Program-made: the position numbers and the translations under genes | The notes under the pieces: model-generated | Told to the model about the DNA's origin: nothing | Database searches by the model: none | The model's input: only the letters and a program-made list of their open reading frames with translations | Assembly (NCBI RefSeq): GCF_024347455.1 | Contig: NZ_AP025483.1 | Coordinates: 1,860,001 to 1,924,000 of the forward strand | Source of the DNA: Vibrio echinoideorum | GTDB taxonomy: Bacteria; Pseudomonadota; Gammaproteobacteria; Enterobacterales; Vibrionaceae | Direction: 5' to 3' | Length of the DNA: 64,000 nt | Shown: one piece after another, positions 1 through 9,290 of the stretch | Layout: each line of letters opens with the position of its first letter | Numbering within the stretch: the first letter of the stretch is position 1

Positions 1-1
1 C

Positions 2-487
2 GTAGGAATGCTCCACACGCCAAATCTTGGGCCAGAAAAGAACTTGTCGTCTATCGACCCAGAATTTTTTCTGAAAAACATCTCGGTTAATACGCTACCA
101 AGCTTACTGTTGGCTAAACATTTCACGCCTATTCTAAAATCCAGCGACAATCCAAAATTCGCTGTCGTCTCAGCTAAGGTCGGCAGTATTTCAGATAACA
201 GATTAGGCGGTTGGTACAGCTATCGCTCATCGAAAGCCGCGTTAAACATGTTTATCAAAACCATGTCGATTGAATGGCAACGAACGGTTAAGAAAGGAAC
301 CGTGTTAGCACTGCACCCAGGTACAACCGATACCGCGTTGTCAAAGCCATTTCAAGCGAATGTGCCTGAAGGAAAGCTGTTTGAATCGAGCTACGTCGCC
401 CACCAATTGGTCGACATAATCAGCAGTGCAATACCGGAAAACAGTGGCAACTTTTACTCATACGATGGTGAGCAATTGACTTGGTAA
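2..487 (+). CDS. Short-chain dehydrogenase/reductase, C-terminal part (5' end outside window)
   Basis: The frame is open to the window edge, so this is the last 161 or so residues of a longer protein. It shows the catalytic half of an SDR Rossmann enzyme: a Ser-containing strand (AVVSAKVGSIS) followed by the Tyr-x3-Lys pair in YRSSK and the helix AALNMFIKTMSIEW, then ALHPGTTDTALSKPF, the usual Pro-Gly loop after the active site. SDRs of this CsgA/C-factor-like type are NAD(P)-dependent cytosolic oxidoreductases; the substrate cannot be read from sequence. The N-terminal nucleotide-binding TGxxxGxG motif would lie upstream of the window. An ATG inside the visible part at 8 is probably internal. 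Confidence 0.85.
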   Translation, partial: VGMLHTPNLGPEKNLSSIDPEFFLKNISVNTLPSLLLAKHFTPILKSSDNPKFAVVSAKVGSISDNRLGGWYSYRSSKAALNMFIKTMSIEWQRTVKKGTVLALHPGTTDTALSKPFQANVPEGKLFESSYVAHQLVDIISSAIPENSGNFYSYDGEQLTW

Positions 488-661
488 TAAGTACTACCGA
501 TCGTGGTAAATAATTCCTGACCATAGATTGTTAAAAAATCCGATAACCTCGTTTGAATTTTTGATTCTAGAATCATTACTTATCGAAAAACACGACTTCG
601 TTCTCTAGATTTTTATAAGCTATCTTTGTTAAATCACTTACTGTGATTGATATAAAAACAG

Positions 662-695
662 AAAACCCAACAGAGTTGTGGCTCTATTGGGTTTA
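662..695. terminator. Bidirectional hairpin between SDR and RIO kinase genes
   Basis: AACCCAACAGAG pairs with CTCTATTGGGTT around a 6-nt loop, with one mismatch and A/T runs on both sides. It lies between two convergent genes and could end both. Confidence 0.6.
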
Positions 696-784
696 GTCGT
701 CTGGAAGAAGCAGTTCGTTACAGGTAACGTTGTCTTATCAAAAAAGGCATAGCTTAGGTTTAGCTTTAATTTAATTAGTCTTTA

Positions 785-1672
785 CTAAGACTCAGACCAA
801 TTAAACTTGCTGTCGTCGACGCCTTCTTTTTCTTCTTTAACACGTTCGCGGCGGTGTTGTTCTTCAACTCTTGCCGCATCTATCTCTTGCATGATAGCTT
901 CGATATCCGCTAATTCATCGGTTTCTGTAAACTCACCGGTTAGCTTAGTATCTGGCTTGAGGTCGCCTTTCTCGTACAGAGCCCATATTTCCTTAGCATA
1001 CTCTGTCGTTGATAACTCTGGTGCAAACTGAGCGTAATAGTCACGGATATTATTAACATCACGAGTCAGCATCCACTCTGCATTATTATTGGCAGATGCA
1101 TCAACCGCTTGCGGTAAATCGATGATCACTGGACCATATTCATCCACAAGCACATTAAACTCAGACAAATCGCCATGAATCAAACCAACACACAGCATTT
1201 TGACCACATAGGTCATCATCACTTGGTGATCTTCAATCGCTTGTTCAGCAGGCATTACGACATCGTTAAGTCTTGGCGCGACATAACCGTCATCATCAGT
1301 GACTAGCTCCATAAGAAGCACGCCGTCAAAACAGCCAAAAGGTTGTGGTACGCGAACGCCTGCCTCTGCAAGTTTATACAAGGCATCAACTTCGGCATTT
1401 TGCCATACTTTTTCTTGTTGCTCACGACCGAAACCTGAGCCCTTTTCCATGGCTCTAGCTCGGCGGCTATTACGGACTTTGCGCCCTTCTCGATATGCTG
1501 TCGCTTTCTTGAAGCTACGTTGGCTTATTTCTTTATAAACCTTAGCACAACGGATCGTATCGCCGCAGCGTACTATGTACACTGACGCTTCTTTGCCACT
1601 CATAAGTTGGCTTGTCACCTCGTCGACTAAACCATCGTCAACTAAAGGCTGTATTCTTTTTGGTATCTTCAT
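785..1672 (-). CDS. RIO-type serine protein kinase (PA4780 family)
   Basis: This 295-residue protein has the RIO kinase core. There is a Gly-poor nucleotide loop with the invariant Lys (GKEASVY, about residue 27), a catalytic loop HGDLSEFNVLV (about residue 165) with Asp and Asn, and a metal-binding loop IIDLPQAVD (about residue 183), where the RIO family has ID-P instead of DFG. The C-terminal 60 residues are charged and probably coiled (RVEEQHRRERVKEEKE). Bacterial RIO1-like kinases phosphorylate themselves on Ser; their targets are mostly unknown. The ATG start is followed directly by the conserved KIPKRIQPLVDDGLVDEV segment, so the start is safe. It stands alone between convergent and unrelated genes. 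Confidence 0.92.
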   Translation of the reverse strand: MKIPKRIQPLVDDGLVDEVTSQLMSGKEASVYIVRCGDTIRCAKVYKEISQRSFKKATAYREGRKVRNSRRARAMEKGSGFGREQQEKVWQNAEVDALYKLAEAGVRVPQPFGCFDGVLLMELVTDDDGYVAPRLNDVVMPAEQAIEDHQVMMTYVVKMLCVGLIHGDLSEFNVLVDEYGPVIIDLPQAVDASANNNAEWMLTRDVNNIRDYYAQFAPELSTTEYAKEIWALYEKGDLKPDTKLTGEFTETDELADIEAIMQEIDAARVEEQHRRERVKEEKEGVDDSKFNWSES

Positions 1673-1968
1673 GCCGCCTTTATACAGCAGTTATCTTACA
1701 GATAGAAATATTAACTCAAGAAATGAAGAAGTGATTATCAATTGGTTCTCAAAACGTAGAAAAACAACACTGATTGGCTCTTAAAACGGCAATTTGGCGT
1801 TAGTTTCACTTAACACGTAGGGTTGGCTTATTTGGAAGTAAATCGGGTCAAAGGTAGGTAGTCTTGAAGACAAACGGGGGTAGATATTGCTATGCGTCGA
1901 GGAAATTTGACCTTTATCTAGCTTGCTTAAAAATTCAGGCCGCTTAGCTTGGAAATGGTTGTGTTTGA

Positions 1969-2103
1969 TTAGGATTTGTTACGACGACACCGTTCTGAAC
2001 AGTAAATGACATGTTCCCAACAACGCTCCCACTTCTTGCGCCATGCGAATGGTTTTTGGCAGATTGGACATGTCTTGGTTGGTAAATACGATTTTTTGTG
2101 CAA
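1969..2103 (-). CDS. DUF2256 small zinc-ribbon protein, TTG start
   Basis: Translated by hand from the minus strand, this gives 44 residues. The order is a CPIC pair, then [12 protein letters not shown], then [10 protein letters not shown]. The four spaced cysteines (CxxC and CxxxC, the second pair in CSERC) and the WRKKW segment match the DUF2256 family, usually 40-55 residues long. No ATG is available; TTG at 2103 gives the family-typical start [12 protein letters not shown] and has AAGGAAA six bases upstream. The function is not known; the family often sits near photolyase/cryptochrome genes, which are not visible here. The protein is too short for most automatic ORF cut-offs. Confidence 0.85.
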   Translation of the reverse strand: MHKKSYLPTKTCPICQKPFAWRKKWERCWEHVIYCSERCRRNKS

Positions 2104-2149
2104 GGCCGTTTCCTTTCGATGAGTTCACTTCCACTTTCTATGTTTACTC

Positions 2150-2190
2150 GAGGTTCCCTATTAAGCTCGTACCTCGCTCTAGGGAATGAC
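2150..2190 (-). repeat. 41-bp dispersed inverted-repeat element, copy A
   Basis: Read on the minus strand it begins GTCATTCCCTAGAGCGAGG and ends AATAGGGAACCTC, with TTCCCTA and TAGGGAA as inverted arms. Copies B (12172-12212) and C (27987-28027) align without gaps to it. Confidence 0.75.
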
Positions 2191-2309
2191 TGCTGTGTGA
2201 TTGATAACAGCCCCCCGACTCCGTCATCCTCGAAAAGGAAGAAAGGCTGAATCGGAGAACTGCTTTATCTGTCTAAATGTCTGTATTTACACTTTTAGCA
2301 ATAGCCTAA

Positions 2310-5300
2310 CTAAACAACCACTTTGTATTGCGCTTCCATTTCACTAAAGCCAAGGCCAGAGTGTTTAGTCACCTTAAGTTGTACAGGCACGCGCTCTTTC
2401 AATGCTTCCACGTGGCTGATAACACCAATCATCTTGCCAGAAGCGTTCAAGTTATCTAAAGCGTTCAAAGCAATGTCCAAGGTATCACTATCCAGCGTGC
2501 CAAAGCCTTCGTCGAGGAACAGTGAATCAATACTGGTTTTGTGGCTTACAAGATCAGATAGCGCTAATGCTAGTGCCAAACTCACCAAGAAGCTTTCACC
2601 ACCCGAGAGCGTTTTGGTATCTCGCATCACATCGCCTTGCCAAGTATCCAGCACTTGCAGCTCTAAACCGTCATCAGCCTTACGTTTCAATTCATAACGA
2701 CCATGCAAGCGTTGTAGCTGTTTATTGGCTAAGTACACCAAGTTCTCAAGTGTTAAGCCCTGAGCGAACTTACGGAACTTGTCGCCATTTCTTGAACCAA
2801 CCAAAGAGTTCAAACGTGAGATGTCATCAAACTCCGATTGCTGTTCTTCTATTTGTTTGAACAAATTTTGTTGGTTGCTGCGATTCTGACGGTCAGTCTC
2901 TAGGTTCGCAGAAATTGCACCTATTTGAGTAGCATGTTGTTGCTGTTCATTTTGACATTGAGCCGTCGCTAGCTCTACTTCATTTTGCGGTAAGGCGCTC
3001 CATGTTTCGGCTTTCTCGTGAGCTTGCAGTTCAGCTCTATTCGCTTTAGCACTGTTCAATCTCGCCTGTGCGCTTACGATTGCTTCTTCAAGTGTCTTCT
3101 TCAAGCTTTGCAACTGCACGGTAAGCGCTTCATCAAGCAATGACGACTCGAACTCGGCATCAGTTGCGAAAGGACTCGACGCTAATGCCTGTTCCCACAA
3201 TTGCTTCACTTCGATTTGTGCTTGCTGTTTAGCTATCAGCTCTTCGGTGTAACCGATGTGCTTAGTCTGTTCAGAGCGATGATCGAGTTCACAACGGCTG
3301 AACGCCACTTGAGATGCGTTAAGGTTAGTGACAGCGTCACTCATATTTTGCTTCATCGCTTGAATCGCTGACTGGACATTGTTATCACCAAACAACTGCT
3401 TTCTTGATTCAGTGATCGTCACTAACTCTTGAGTTAACGCCTCGGTCTCTTGGTTTGAGTTAGCAATATCTTTGGTTAGCGATTCCAATTTTTCATCGGA
3501 CGATTTCATTTCAGCGAGCTTAGTGATCAGCTGTTTCTCAAAGTCATCGTGTTGTTGCTTGGTGGTTTGCCAAAGGTTCGAGGCTTCCTGTTTTTGAGTA
3601 AACCAAACATCTATATGTTCTAATTCTGGCGCTTCAATCGAGGTTTCAACAATACTCTCTTTGAGTTTCGTCCATTGCTCTGCCTTGGATTGAGCGCAGT
3701 TTTCAGCCTGCCCATTCAGGCCTTGGAATTGCGTAGTCAAATCCGTGAGTCGTTGCTGTGCTAGCTCCAAGTTCGCCGATGCTTTATCGACAATCATGCT
3801 TACAGTTGCACGTTGCTTTTCAGCTTTGAGATACGCATTGCTCGCTTCAGCCATTACACGCAGCTGACGAATGACGTCGTTAAGTTGTTGTTCACAAGAT
3901 TCAGCAAACAGGCTGATCGTTTGGCTATCACCTAGAGTCTCAATAGACGGTAACGTGATATTTAACGAACCTCCTTGAGACATAAAGCTCGCATGGGCTT
4001 GCTCAAGTTTACTTAGAGTATTCAGCCAATTTGATTTAGTTTGTTCAACGTCAGCTTGTGCACGTTGAAGCTCGTCTTTAAGCCCGTTGATGATTGGCGC
4101 AAGAGAATCCAACTGCTGACGATGTTCTGTACCGTCTTTTTGAATCACCGCGAGCTCATGTTCTTCACGTTCTTTTTGCGAAATCAAATCCGTCAGATCT
4201 TGTGACTGTTCAATTGCATGATTAGCTGAGCCACACAACGGACAATCCATCCCCGGTTCCAGCGCAGCACGATATTTTGCTAGCTCACCTTCTTGATCAA
4301 TTAAGCGAGTTAAGCGTTCGAGTGATGTTTTATTGTTTTGGTAACGCTCAACCAGCACTTCACGCTCTTTGGTCAGTGTATCTGACAGCTGAACCTTGGT
4401 AACAAGCTCTGCATTTTTAACTTCAATACGTTGAGTAGCTTGTAGATAGCCTCGATTAATATCAACCAATGTATTGGTATGACGGCTCCAATACTCGAGC
4501 AGATCTTTGTTCGCATTCAATAACACTTCACTGCTTTGCTGTTGCAACGATTCCAACTGAAGCTTGGCATGACTCTCGACAACAACAAGCTCAGCTAATG
4601 TTTTGTCTTGGGCAAGTTTCGACTCATTAGAGGTTCGTACTAACGTTTGTTGTGCGTCTAACGCTTTATTCGCGCGTTGAACACCACTGAGTAATTCGCG
4701 GTGTTGGCTTTCAAGTGTCCGAACTTGGTCAACCTTAGCCTGCCATTGACCTAGGTATTTTTCGAGTTGCTTGTCAGCTTGATGAGCCTCCAAATACTGC
4801 GCACTGATCTTTTCTTGATGTTGAACTGATGCAATAGCTTCACTCAATACGGAATGTTTATGGCGTTGTTCAACACCTTGTTCGTTTAGTGTTTTTGTGT
4901 TTTTCTCAGCCGCAATCTGTTTGTCTTTGAGCACCGAGATTTGGTTATCAAGCGGTCGAACTTGCTCAATGATCTTTTCTTGATCTTGCTGTTCTTGTTT
5001 TACTTGCTCAACCAGTGCGCTTTGCGTTTTGAGCTCGTCGCTCGCAGCTGATTTCTCTGCATCTCGCTCTGCTAATCTTTTCGTGCTGCTTTCAAGGTTG
5101 GCTTGAGTCGCTGTTACGTCTTGATCGCTGCGTTGCACATCTTTATACAGTGGGCGCAATTTTTCTACAGGCTCGCTTTTAGCTAAGCGATCCAGTGAGG
5201 GTTGGTTTTCAGAAAGGTTATCTTGCGCCTGTTGTAAGTCTTGTTCGCCATTCGCGATAGCAAGGTCGGCTTTGGTGACATCTCTCCACCAGCTTAAATG

Positions 5301-6032
5301 CGCGTTCCATTCAACCAGTTGTTGAGCCAACACAGTTTGATCGGTTTCTAACTTACCACGCTCAGTCGTCAGCGCTTGAATCTGCTCTTCTGATAACAAG
5401 CTAACACCTTCAGCCTTAGCTTTTAGGTGATTAAGAGACTCTTCGCTCGATTTGAAGTGATCATAAATACGCTCTGAAATCAGGCTGTAGACTTCTGTGC
5501 CGGTTAACTCTTCAAGGAGTTCTGCTCGGTCATTTGCATTGGCATTTAGGAACGCCGCAAACTCACCTTGTGAAAGCATGATCGATTTAGTGAAGCGAGA
5601 AAAGTCCAAACCCGTTACGGTTTCAACCATCTTAATTTTCTTAGTCAGCTGCGTTTCTAAAACCGCATCGCTGTCTGCATCTGCAAACTCACAAGTTGGC
5701 GTTTGCAGCGCGCCATCGTGCTTACCACGAGCTCTTTTATGATGGAAGTTCGAACGGTAAGTTTTCCCTTTTACTTCAAATTCAATCTCAGCAAAACATT
5801 CGCCAGTACCGCGCGTCATCAGCTCATTAGTGCCTTTTGCGATGCTTCTTAATCGTGGTGTACGATGAAACAGTGCCAAACAAATCGCATCAAGAATCGT
5901 CGTCTTACCTGCCCCGGTAGGGCCCGTGATCGCAAACAAGCCGTTTTCGGCAAAAGGTGACTGTGTGAAATCGAGCTTCCAACGACCTTTCAAAGAGTTT
6001 AAGTTTTCAAATTCTAAGCTTAAGATTTTCAT
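2310..6032 (-). CDS. sbcC: SbcC, ATPase subunit of the SbcCD nuclease
   Basis: This is a 1240-residue SMC/Rad50-like protein. Walker A is GPTGAGKT at 37-44. Two long coiled-coil arms rich in Gln, Glu and Leu flank a zinc hook CPLCG at about 597-601. The ABC signature LSGGES lies at 1142-1147 and Walker B SLFLDEG near 1170. SbcC drives the Mre11-like nuclease SbcD to cut DNA hairpins and protein-blocked ends, limiting palindrome instability and processing collapsed forks in the cytoplasm. Its ATG lies 6 nt after the sbcD stop, so the two are co-transcribed. The length is in the longer range seen for Vibrio proteins; E. coli SbcC is about 1050 residues. Confidence 0.97.
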   Translation of the reverse strand: MKILSLEFENLNSLKGRWKLDFTQSPFAENGLFAITGPTGAGKTTILDAICLALFHRTPRLRSIAKGTNELMTRGTGECFAEIEFEVKGKTYRSNFHHKRARGKHDGALQTPTCEFADADSDAVLETQLTKKIKMVETVTGLDFSRFTKSIMLSQGEFAAFLNANANDRAELLEELTGTEVYSLISERIYDHFKSSEESLNHLKAKAEGVSLLSEEQIQALTTERGKLETDQTVLAQQLVEWNAHLSWWRDVTKADLAIANGEQDLQQAQDNLSENQPSLDRLAKSEPVEKLRPLYKDVQRSDQDVTATQANLESSTKRLAERDAEKSAASDELKTQSALVEQVKQEQQDQEKIIEQVRPLDNQISVLKDKQIAAEKNTKTLNEQGVEQRHKHSVLSEAIASVQHQEKISAQYLEAHQADKQLEKYLGQWQAKVDQVRTLESQHRELLSGVQRANKALDAQQTLVRTSNESKLAQDKTLAELVVVESHAKLQLESLQQQSSEVLLNANKDLLEYWSRHTNTLVDINRGYLQATQRIEVKNAELVTKVQLSDTLTKEREVLVERYQNNKTSLERLTRLIDQEGELAKYRAALEPGMDCPLCGSANHAIEQSQDLTDLISQKEREEHELAVIQKDGTEHRQQLDSLAPIINGLKDELQRAQADVEQTKSNWLNTLSKLEQAHASFMSQGGSLNITLPSIETLGDSQTISLFAESCEQQLNDVIRQLRVMAEASNAYLKAEKQRATVSMIVDKASANLELAQQRLTDLTTQFQGLNGQAENCAQSKAEQWTKLKESIVETSIEAPELEHIDVWFTQKQEASNLWQTTKQQHDDFEKQLITKLAEMKSSDEKLESLTKDIANSNQETEALTQELVTITESRKQLFGDNNVQSAIQAMKQNMSDAVTNLNASQVAFSRCELDHRSEQTKHIGYTEELIAKQQAQIEVKQLWEQALASSPFATDAEFESSLLDEALTVQLQSLKKTLEEAIVSAQARLNSAKANRAELQAHEKAETWSALPQNEVELATAQCQNEQQQHATQIGAISANLETDRQNRSNQQNLFKQIEEQQSEFDDISRLNSLVGSRNGDKFRKFAQGLTLENLVYLANKQLQRLHGRYELKRKADDGLELQVLDTWQGDVMRDTKTLSGGESFLVSLALALALSDLVSHKTSIDSLFLDEGFGTLDSDTLDIALNALDNLNASGKMIGVISHVEALKERVPVQLKVTKHSGLGFSEMEAQYKVVV

Positions 6033-6038
6033 TCTTGA

Positions 6039-7292
6039 TTACTCTTCTGTACCGTTTAAATCGTCAGTTCCGTGAGACACTTCCACAATCACTTGCTTGA
6101 ACTTCACCGTCATTCTTTCTAAGCGCGCTTTCTCTGTATCGCTTTCAAACTCCTCGAGTGCGATACGTTTTTCAAACACATCCATTGGCGTGAGCTCCGC
6201 TAATGTCTCTGCTGATTCTTGCTCTAACGATTGGTTTCGGCGCTCTCTTGCTCTTCTTAACTGAAGTACTTCAACGTTTAAGCCTTCGGTTAAGGCACGC
6301 ATGCGTTCTTGCAAATCCGATAGATAGTCTTGTGCTTGAACTTCAATCGACAACCACACGCTTTGACCTTCTTCCAAACCAATATATTGATTCAGTTGAG
6401 ATTCAATCTCGCTCAAATCACCTTTGATTTCGGCCAACGGTTGGAATGTCGGGACAGACAATTGAGAAATGGTGCGTTCGCCTTCAACAAACTCAACCAC
6501 ACACACTTGCTTTTGAGATTTCAATTCATCGAAACTGAGCGGGATTGGCGAGCCGCAGTAACGAATGTGTTCACGCTTAGCAACAACTTGAGGCCGGTGA
6601 ATATGGCCAAGCGCGATGTAATCGGCATTTGGAAAACCGTCTGCAGCAAAACCATCCAAATTACCAACGTAGATATCACGCACCGAGTCAGATTGCTTCA
6701 CACCCATTGCGGTTAAGTGCCCTGTCGCAATAATTGGCATTGTGTCGCGGTTAGCAAAAGTATCGCGTTTTTCGACTGCTGCATCGTAGACATCTTTATA
6801 ATGCTGCTTAATCGCGTCGCCCAACTGTTTCTGACGCTCAACACCCGACACGCCTGCTTGGCTGGTTAAAACATCACGAGGGCGGATGAAAGGGATCGCA
6901 CAGACTAGCGCTTCAACCTCGCCGCCCTTACCTTTCAGCTCGACAACCTGAGTCGCATGATCTTCATTGGTATTTGGAATCACGTCCGCGCCCATATACT
7001 TCAACAATTGCTGTGTTTCTTTAAGTACCGACACAGAGTCATGGTTACCGCCCAATAGCACTAACTGGCAACCAATTTTATTTGAGTCGACAACAAACTT
7101 GTTGTACATCTCACGGGAATAACTTGGCGGGGTGCTGGTATCGAAGATGTCACCAGCCACGATAATTGCGTCGATATCGCGATCAGTAACTTGCTCTAGC
7201 AACCATTGTAAAAACCGTTCATGTTCGTTCTTGCGGCTTTTATTGTAGAAGTTTTGGCCAAGGTGCCAATCGGACGTGTGAAGAATCTTCAT
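6039..7292 (-). CDS. sbcD: SbcD, Mre11-like nuclease subunit
   Basis: This 417-residue metallophosphoesterase starts MKILHTSDWHLGQ. Di-metal ligands are visible in order: D8 and H10 (DWHLG), GD at 47-48 (VAGDIFDT), GNHD at 82-85, then GHLTAMG and GHIHRPQ. The C-terminal 120 residues form the capping and SbcC-binding region. With SbcC it makes a Mn-dependent double-strand exonuclease and single-strand endonuclease. It is the first gene of the sbcDC pair and overlaps nothing upstream. The start follows conserved family usage, with conserved residues from codon 2. Confidence 0.97.
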   Translation of the reverse strand: MKILHTSDWHLGQNFYNKSRKNEHERFLQWLLEQVTDRDIDAIIVAGDIFDTSTPPSYSREMYNKFVVDSNKIGCQLVLLGGNHDSVSVLKETQQLLKYMGADVIPNTNEDHATQVVELKGKGGEVEALVCAIPFIRPRDVLTSQAGVSGVERQKQLGDAIKQHYKDVYDAAVEKRDTFANRDTMPIIATGHLTAMGVKQSDSVRDIYVGNLDGFAADGFPNADYIALGHIHRPQVVAKREHIRYCGSPIPLSFDELKSQKQVCVVEFVEGERTISQLSVPTFQPLAEIKGDLSEIESQLNQYIGLEEGQSVWLSIEVQAQDYLSDLQERMRALTEGLNVEVLQLRRARERRNQSLEQESAETLAELTPMDVFEKRIALEEFESDTEKARLERMTVKFKQVIVEVSHGTDDLNGTEE

Positions 7293-7453
7293 TGTTGCTC
7301 ACTGGAAGTCTGTAATAGCTTTAATTTACCAAAATACCGATCAACTACCAAATGGGTTCGCATTATTTCCCTTTTATAAGCTTGTGAAAAACAATTAAAT
7401 TCGGGCTTTGTAGGCTTTGTGTTCAACGTGCCATCAATCGGTATTTTTCATAT

Positions 7454-7483
7454 AAAAAAACCGCTAAAAGTTAGAGCGGTTTT
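7454..7483 (-). terminator. Terminator of the glyoxalase-fold gene
   Basis: AAACCGCT pairs with AGCGGTTT around a 9-nt loop. On the minus strand the hairpin is followed by seven T, 28 nt after the stop of the 7511-7924 gene. Confidence 0.8.
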
Positions 7484-7510
7484 GATGTGTAAATCTAGTT
7501 AACTTAGAAC

Positions 7511-7924
7511 TTAATGGTTGGGACGATTCAACTGTAACAAGTCCCACTTAGTACCATACAAATCTTGGAAAACCACGACCGTTCCGTACGCTTCTTCTCG
7601 TGGTTCTTCATTGAACACAACACCTTTCGCTTTCATTAACTCATAATCACGCCAAAAATCATTGGTCTGCAAAAACAAAAATACACGGCCGCCGGTTTGG
7701 TTGCCGATCGCTTTTTTCTGTTCCTCATTGCTCGCCTGAGCTAATAGCAAATTAGTGCCGTTAGAGTTGGGTGGCGACACCTGAACCCAACGCTTACCAC
7801 CACCTAAATCGGTGTCTTCAACCAAAGTAAACTGAAGTTTCTTAGTATAAAATTCGATTGCATCGTCATAGTTTTCGACGACTAGTGCGATATTTCCGAT
7901 TTGTTGTTGGATTGGTTCAGACAT
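7511..7924 (-). CDS. VOC (glyoxalase/bleomycin-resistance fold) family protein
   Basis: This 137-residue protein holds two beta-alpha-beta-beta-beta modules. The first begins IGNIALVVENYDDAIEFYTKKL, the second GRVFLFLQTNDFWRDYELMKAKG, ending VVVFQDLYGTKWDLLQL. Members use the fold for metal-dependent isomerases, dioxygenases or drug-binding proteins. The first metal position, usually His, is not obvious here (IGNIALVV), so the chemistry is open. It is a single-gene unit with its own terminator. Confidence 0.85.
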   Translation of the reverse strand: MSEPIQQQIGNIALVVENYDDAIEFYTKKLQFTLVEDTDLGGGKRWVQVSPPNSNGTNLLLAQASNEEQKKAIGNQTGGRVFLFLQTNDFWRDYELMKAKGVVFNEEPREEAYGTVVVFQDLYGTKWDLLQLNRPNH

Positions 7925-7994
7925 CTAGCATTCTCGGTTCTGTCAAAAATATGATTCTACACATTATACCTTCTTTACGAACCTACTGAGCTAC

Positions 7995-8028
7995 AAAAAA
8001 GCCCACGCTATCGCTTGATAACGTGGGC
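7995..8028 (-). terminator. Terminator of the outer-membrane protein gene
   Basis: GCCCACG pairs with CGTGGGC, with an inner TATC/GATA pairing. On the minus strand it is followed by six T. It lies about 135 nt beyond the stop of the gene at 8164. Confidence 0.75.
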
Positions 8029-8163
8029 TCAAAACTAACGAGTCACTTTGTAAACCAATTAGTAACTCATTCAATTCACTTAATTAATAACTAAGTTAGT
8101 TGATGATCGAATCAACTGACGACTAAAATTTGAGCGATTTCAATAACCCAAAATGTGAAGCCG

Positions 8164-8733
8164 TTAGAAGTTGTACGAAGCACCTAAAGTAACGCTGTTG
8201 AACGCCACATCTCTGCTCGCGATTCTATTGCCATTGTTATTAAAGAATTCGATGTTTACGGCATCTGCCTGTGAAATTAGGCGTAATGTCAGGTTCTCAA
8301 TCGGGGTATATTCAACACCAACACCGAAGTGAAAACCAGCACCAGAATCGTCATCAATGTAGCTCGAACCATGAGCGTTTAGGTCAACATAGCTCAGGCC
8401 AGCCAACACGAAAGGTCGGATTGAGTTATCAAATGTGTAACCTACGTTTGCAGCAACAGAAAAAGAGGTCGGCGACAACACTTTAGTGCCAAATTTTTCG
8501 TAGTCAGCGTAATCCGTGTAACCAAGTTCGATGCCTACAATACGGTTAAATTGGTAACCGCCGTAAAGGTTATAACCCATGCTTTCAGCATCTAAACTAC
8601 CAGCCCCGTCAGTGTCTGAATCTTGGTAGACGCCAAGGCCAGCACCAATGTATGGACCGCCTTCGATACCAGCAGCAAAAGTAGGAAGTGAAACCAAGCC
8701 AACTAGGCCTAATAGAAATGTTGATTTAAGCAT
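8164..8733 (-). CDS. OmpA-like eight-stranded outer-membrane barrel protein
   Basis: This 189-residue protein begins with a signal peptide (MLKSTFLLGLVGLVSLPTFA, cut before AGIEGG). The mature part is a small beta-barrel of alternating aromatic and Gly strands (GPYIGAGLGVY, YNLYGGYQFNRIVGIELGYTDY, GFHFGVGVEYTP), closing with a strand that ends in Phe (VTLGASYNF), the BAM recognition end. It matches the OMP_b-brl/OmpA transmembrane family; no peptidoglycan-binding domain follows. The ATG at 8733 was chosen over an in-frame upstream start at 8814 because it begins the signal peptide and has AAGGG upstream. The ligand or role is unknown; in Vibrio such barrels are often colonisation or stress-related. 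Confidence 0.85.
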   Translation of the reverse strand: MLKSTFLLGLVGLVSLPTFAAGIEGGPYIGAGLGVYQDSDTDGAGSLDAESMGYNLYGGYQFNRIVGIELGYTDYADYEKFGTKVLSPTSFSVAANVGYTFDNSIRPFVLAGLSYVDLNAHGSSYIDDDSGAGFHFGVGVEYTPIENLTLRLISQADAVNIEFFNNNGNRIASRDVAFNSVTLGASYNF

Positions 8734-9218
8734 GTAAATACCCTTTTTAGTCTGTCCTACAATAGTGCTGTCACTGTCTTTGGATGTATTCCGACACCAA
8801 TCCAACTGTTGCACTACTGTTTAAAAAAATGAAAAACAACGCTTCCCATGAATAATAAAACAGCGTTCATTTAGAAAGCGAATGGGAAATTAGCACAACA
8901 TTTTAGCGCTATCAAGCGAACCTGTAGCCATATTTGATCAGTCTTAAAAGTGAGACTTTGCACTCACCATGGTCAATTTTTGGGGTGTTTCTGGTTAAGT
9001 AACAATCAAGAAAACGGAAGTAGACGAGCAACAATTAGGTTAGATAAGCTTGAAATTTCATGTGGGACAGGAGCTTATAAGGCGAAGTATTTGAAGACAG
9101 AAAGTTAAAAAAAGTTAGAAGACCATAAACTAGGTCGACCTAACAGTTCGATACACAGAACTAGACGCGCAAGAACGAAATAACGCAAGAACTCGATAAT
9201 CTAAAGACAAGAGCCCAA
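8734..9218. other. Intergenic stretch without recognisable genes
   Basis: No open frame with a credible start was found. It should hold the promoter of the barrel gene. Its left half is AT-rich; the right half grades into the octamer repeat at 9219. Confidence 0.5.
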
Positions 9219-9290
9219 TAACTAAATAGCTGAATAGCTGAATGGTTAAATGACTACATGGTTAAATAACTAAAAAGCTAAATGACTAAA
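9219..9290. repeat. Degenerate 8-bp tandem repeat spanning the argO stop codon
   Basis: Nine octamers follow one another: TAACTAAA, TAGCTGAA twice, TGGTTAAA, TGACTACA, TGGTTAAA, TAACTAAA, AAGCTAAA and TGACTAAA. The last ones encode the final codons and stop of argO on the minus strand. Confidence 0.8.
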
